Of a stretch of DNA of 42,156 nt, positions 39,885 to 42,156 are shown piece after piece. A model generated the notes under the pieces. The model was not told where the DNA came from. It made no database searches and saw nothing but the letters and a program-made list of their open reading frames with translations. The position numbers and the translations under genes were made by a program. The stretch comes from Spirochaetaceae bacterium (GTDB lineage: Bacteria > Spirochaetota > Spirochaetia > SZUA-6 > DRHE01): assembly GCA_020353535.1 (NCBI GenBank), contig CP070696.1:1955662-1997817 (forward strand), written 5' to 3'. Within the stretch, counting starts at the first letter, position 1. Every line of letters begins with the position of its first letter.

Positions 39885-41738
39885 ATGGGGAACGAGATGA
39901 GATACGGTAGCAAGCGCCTCGGTTGGATCTTCGCTCTGGTTGTCCTCGTGCCCGGGATATTGCTCTCGGTCATCGCGGTCCGTTCGATCGACCGGGAGGA
40001 GGCCTATATCGAGAAGCAGCTGGAAGGCACGCTGCTCGCCGAGGTGGTTTATTTGGCATCTCTGGTGGAAACGGAGCTAGGCCGCATCGAAAGCGAGCTG
40101 ACCGACTCCGCCCCTGTCGATCCCCTTGCCGATCCCGGAAGCGTCCTGGTTGGGTGGCGAGATGCCTCAGCGCTGGTCACCTCTCCCTTCCTCTTGTCCG
40201 CCCAGTTCGAGATCCTCTGGCCCCGCGGTAATGGAGATCTGGACGAGGGCGAGCTGTCCTTTCTGCGCTGGAACAGCGATTTCCTGAGCAATCGCCTCGA
40301 GGTCCCTGTATTCGAGAATATCGCCCTGGCCTACAAAGATGAAATAGTTCCTCCCACGGAGACTGAAAAAAGGAGCGTTGGGATACTGCAGCAGCAGGCC
40401 AAGAGCCAATTCGAGATGAATGAGGAGGTGCAGCAGAAGCTCTACGAGCAGGCCTTCGAAGAAGGCCGGGCAGCCCAGTCACGCCTCCTGCTCCCTTCAG
40501 CTCCAGCTGCCGGTCAGCAGGAGGAACCGCCCCCCTCCATCTTCATCTCGCGGGATTTGCGCCTCGATGAGATCACCAAGGACCGGGATCAAGGCCTGAT
40601 TCCCCGCTTTGTCGAAGAGCGTCTGTCCCTGCTGTTCTGGAAGAGGCTCTCCGACGGACTGATCGTGGGCTGCGTGATTGCCGACGCCGAGCTGCGGGAC
40701 CGACTGATTTCCCTGATTCCCGATGTCTACACGGCGGTACGGATCATCACCCTCGTAGATGAACAGGGGCGACCCCTGGCGGCTCCCGAGGAAATAGAGG
40801 CCCGTGACTATCGCCGTCCCTTCGTGGCGCGGGAGTGCAGCGCCCTGTTGCCCCTCTGGGAGGCTGCGGCTTACCTCACCGATCCGGGGGCGGTCAGTTC
40901 TCAGGCCGGCCGGGTGGCCGGGGTCCTCTGGGCGCTGATCTCGATTCTGTTCGTATCGATCCTGGTAGGCGGCATCCTGGTGTTGAGGGCGGTGCGGGCC
41001 GAGGTGCTGCTGGCCCGTCAGAAGACCGGTTTCGTGGCCAACGTATCCCATGAGCTGAAAACCCCTCTTACCTCGATCCGCATGTTCGCCGAGATGCTCG
41101 AAACGGGGAGGCAGACCAGCGAGGGCAAGCGGCAGGAGTATCTGTCCCTCATGGTGTCGGAATCCGAACGACTGACCCGTCTGATCAACAATGTTCTCGA
41201 TTTTTCCCGTATGGAGCAGGGGCGCAAGCACTATGCGATGGAAGTGCTAGATCCTGTGGCTCTTTGTCGGGAGCTTGTGGACAATCAGCGCCCGCGCTAC
41301 GAACAGAACGGCTTTCATCTGGAGTTGCGCGTTAGGACCGGGGAGGAGGGAGGGAGGGGAGCTGCCGCAGCAGAGACTGTCTGGATTCAGGGTGATCCGG
41401 AAAGCCTGAAGCAGTCTCTTTTGAACCTGCTGTCCAACGCGGAGAAGTATTCGGGGGAGCAGAAATCGATCGAGGTAGAGATACGACGGGAAGGGCGGTG
41501 GGTGTATATGGATGTGATGGACCGGGGCCGGGGTGTTCCCGCCGCCCAGACGAAGCGTATTTTCGAGGAGTTCTACCGGGGTGATGATTCGCTGACGGCT
41601 AAAGTGCGGGGCAGCGGGCTGGGCCTTGCCATCACCCGGCGGATTCTGCGCGATCACGGCGGAGATGTCCTTTACATTCCCCGTGAGGGAGGTGGCAGCA
41701 TTTTTCGGATTCAACTGCCCGTAGTGGACAATCAGTAG
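39885..41738 (+). CDS. Sensor histidine kinase
   Basis: A 617-residue membrane kinase. Two spans (WIFALVVLVPGILLSVIAV and ALISILFVSILVGGILVL) flank a periplasmic sensor domain of about 330 residues. The H-box is FVANVSHELKTPLTSIRMF (phosphorylated H389), the N-box LLNLLSNAEKYSG, and the G-boxes DRGRGVP and RGSGLGLAI. I set the start at ATG 39885; ATG 39897 is an alternative, and a GTG at 39846 would run through the stem-loop. A periplasmic sensor beside a secreted ARPP-1-type protein suggests the two share a ligand. It phosphorylates the regulator at 41786. Confidence 0.93.
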   Translation: MGNEMRYGSKRLGWIFALVVLVPGILLSVIAVRSIDREEAYIEKQLEGTLLAEVVYLASLVETELGRIESELTDSAPVDPLADPGSVLVGWRDASALVTSPFLLSAQFEILWPRGNGDLDEGELSFLRWNSDFLSNRLEVPVFENIALAYKDEIVPPTETEKRSVGILQQQAKSQFEMNEEVQQKLYEQAFEEGRAAQSRLLLPSAPAAGQQEEPPPSIFISRDLRLDEITKDRDQGLIPRFVEERLSLLFWKRLSDGLIVGCVIADAELRDRLISLIPDVYTAVRIITLVDEQGRPLAAPEEIEARDYRRPFVARECSALLPLWEAAAYLTDPGAVSSQAGRVAGVLWALISILFVSILVGGILVLRAVRAEVLLARQKTGFVANVSHELKTPLTSIRMFAEMLETGRQTSEGKRQEYLSLMVSESERLTRLINNVLDFSRMEQGRKHYAMEVLDPVALCRELVDNQRPRYEQNGFHLELRVRTGEEGGRGAAAAETVWIQGDPESLKQSLLNLLSNAEKYSGEQKSIEVEIRREGRWVYMDVMDRGRGVPAAQTKRIFEEFYRGDDSLTAKVRGSGLGLAITRRILRDHGGDVLYIPREGGGSIFRIQLPVVDNQ

Positions 41739-41785
41739 TACGGATGCACTCTCGTCGGGCAGTGCAACAGGAGAAAGGAAGCGGT

Positions 41786-42156
41786 GTGGCGCAGCGTATC
41801 TTAATTGTGGAGGATGATCCGGCTATTGTCATGGGATTGGAAGATCTGCTGGCAGGCGAGGGATATCGGATTGACAGCGCCCGGGACGGCAGGCAGGCGC
41901 TGGAGCTGTACCGTAAAGGCAAGCCCGATCTGGTGCTCCTAGATATCATGATCCCGGAGATCAGCGGCTACGAGGTATGCCGGCAGATCAGAAGAAGCGA
42001 TGCGCTCACGCCGATCCTGATGCTTACCGCCAAAGGACAGGAGCCGGACAAGGTCGCCGGCCTGGAACTGGGCGCCGATGACTACGTGGTAAAACCGTTC
42101 GGAGTCAGCGAGCTGCTGGCCCGCATCAGGGCGCTGTTGCGCCGCCGCTCCGCCGG
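41786..42156 (+). CDS. Response regulator, OmpR/PhoB type, truncated by window end
   Basis: The receiver domain is nearly complete: ILIVEDDPA (D10, D11), phospho-acceptor D53 in VLLDIMIPE, MLTAKG, and DDYVVKPFG. The start of the family-typical linker (ELLARIRALLRRR) follows, so an OmpR/PhoB winged-helix output domain is expected beyond the edge. GTG 41786 has AGGAAG upstream; an in-frame ATG at 41744 would add 14 residues. It lies 47 bp after the kinase gene. Confidence 0.93.
   Translation, partial: MAQRILIVEDDPAIVMGLEDLLAGEGYRIDSARDGRQALELYRKGKPDLVLLDIMIPEISGYEVCRQIRRSDALTPILMLTAKGQEPDKVAGLELGADDYVVKPFGVSELLARIRALLRRRSA

Overview
The window is 42 kb of gene-dense bacterial chromosome with high GC (judged by eye) and SD-led genes that often overlap by 1-11 bp. 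Sugar uptake and sugar-phosphate genes dominate. I see no rRNA, tRNA, CRISPR array, transposase or phage gene. The gene mix suggests a free-living, sugar-using anaerobe-like bacterium, most likely a spirochaete (Spirochaetota). The clues are a DUF4954 left-handed beta-helix protein, a diphosphate-type phosphofructokinase, tripartite tricarboxylate transport (TTT) genes and UroD-like proteins among sugar genes. The phylum is inferred from gene content and is not proven.

Layout. 1-2348: a LacI-type regulator (cut by the left edge) faces a sucrose-phosphate-synthase-like glycosyltransferase and a uridine-kinase-like P-loop kinase, across a compact divergent promoter with paired TTTCATGAA sites. 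2361-6809 (minus): a secreted small protein, pterin-4a-carbinolamine dehydratase, an AAC(3)-family acetyltransferase, a DUF4097 membrane protein with a 2TM protein, a small membrane protein and an ECF sigma factor. 6904-12365 (plus): a DeoR regulator, the TTT transporter TctC-TctB-TctA, a metallo-beta-lactamase-fold hydrolase and a HAD phosphatase. 12456-14100 (plus): a KDPG/KHG aldolase and an aldolase resembling mitochondrial 4-hydroxy-2-oxoglutarate aldolase, convergent with a ROK kinase that carries a repeat-built insertion. 15538-24534 (plus): one tight operon of phosphofructokinase, SIS isomerase, ROK kinase, DUF4954, HAD phosphatase, TldD and TldE. 24527-26080 (minus): a lipoprotein and a PHP phosphoesterase. 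26220-30094 (minus): UroD-like, GALK2-like kinase, UroD-like, divergent from a sugar ABC transporter without ATPase (30303-33433). 33475-38460: a Gfo/Idh/MocA oxidoreductase, a free-standing pyruvate-kinase-C-domain-like protein and a 1057-residue DUF5107-TPR protein. 38754-42156 (plus): a secreted ARPP-1-type protein followed by a histidine kinase and a response regulator cut by the right edge.

How the genes work together. TTT plus the two aldolases suggests import of a sugar acid or other carboxylate and retro-aldol cleavage to pyruvate or glyoxylate. The ABC transporter, GALK2-like kinase, oxidoreductase and DUF5107 protein suggest uptake and processing of a hexose or hexosamine derivative, with two UroD/methyltransferase-like proteins of unknown role built into that unit. 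The PFK-SIS-ROK-DUF4954-TldDE operon combines phosphosugar enzymes with a peptidase pair and is the least explained assembly. Regulation is unusually legible: several near-consensus promoters sit next to perfect palindromes, the two transporter operons carry a strong hairpin right after the binding-protein gene, and the ARPP-1 gene is preceded by four boxes at 11-bp pitch, as expected for an OmpR/PhoB-type regulator such as the one encoded just downstream.
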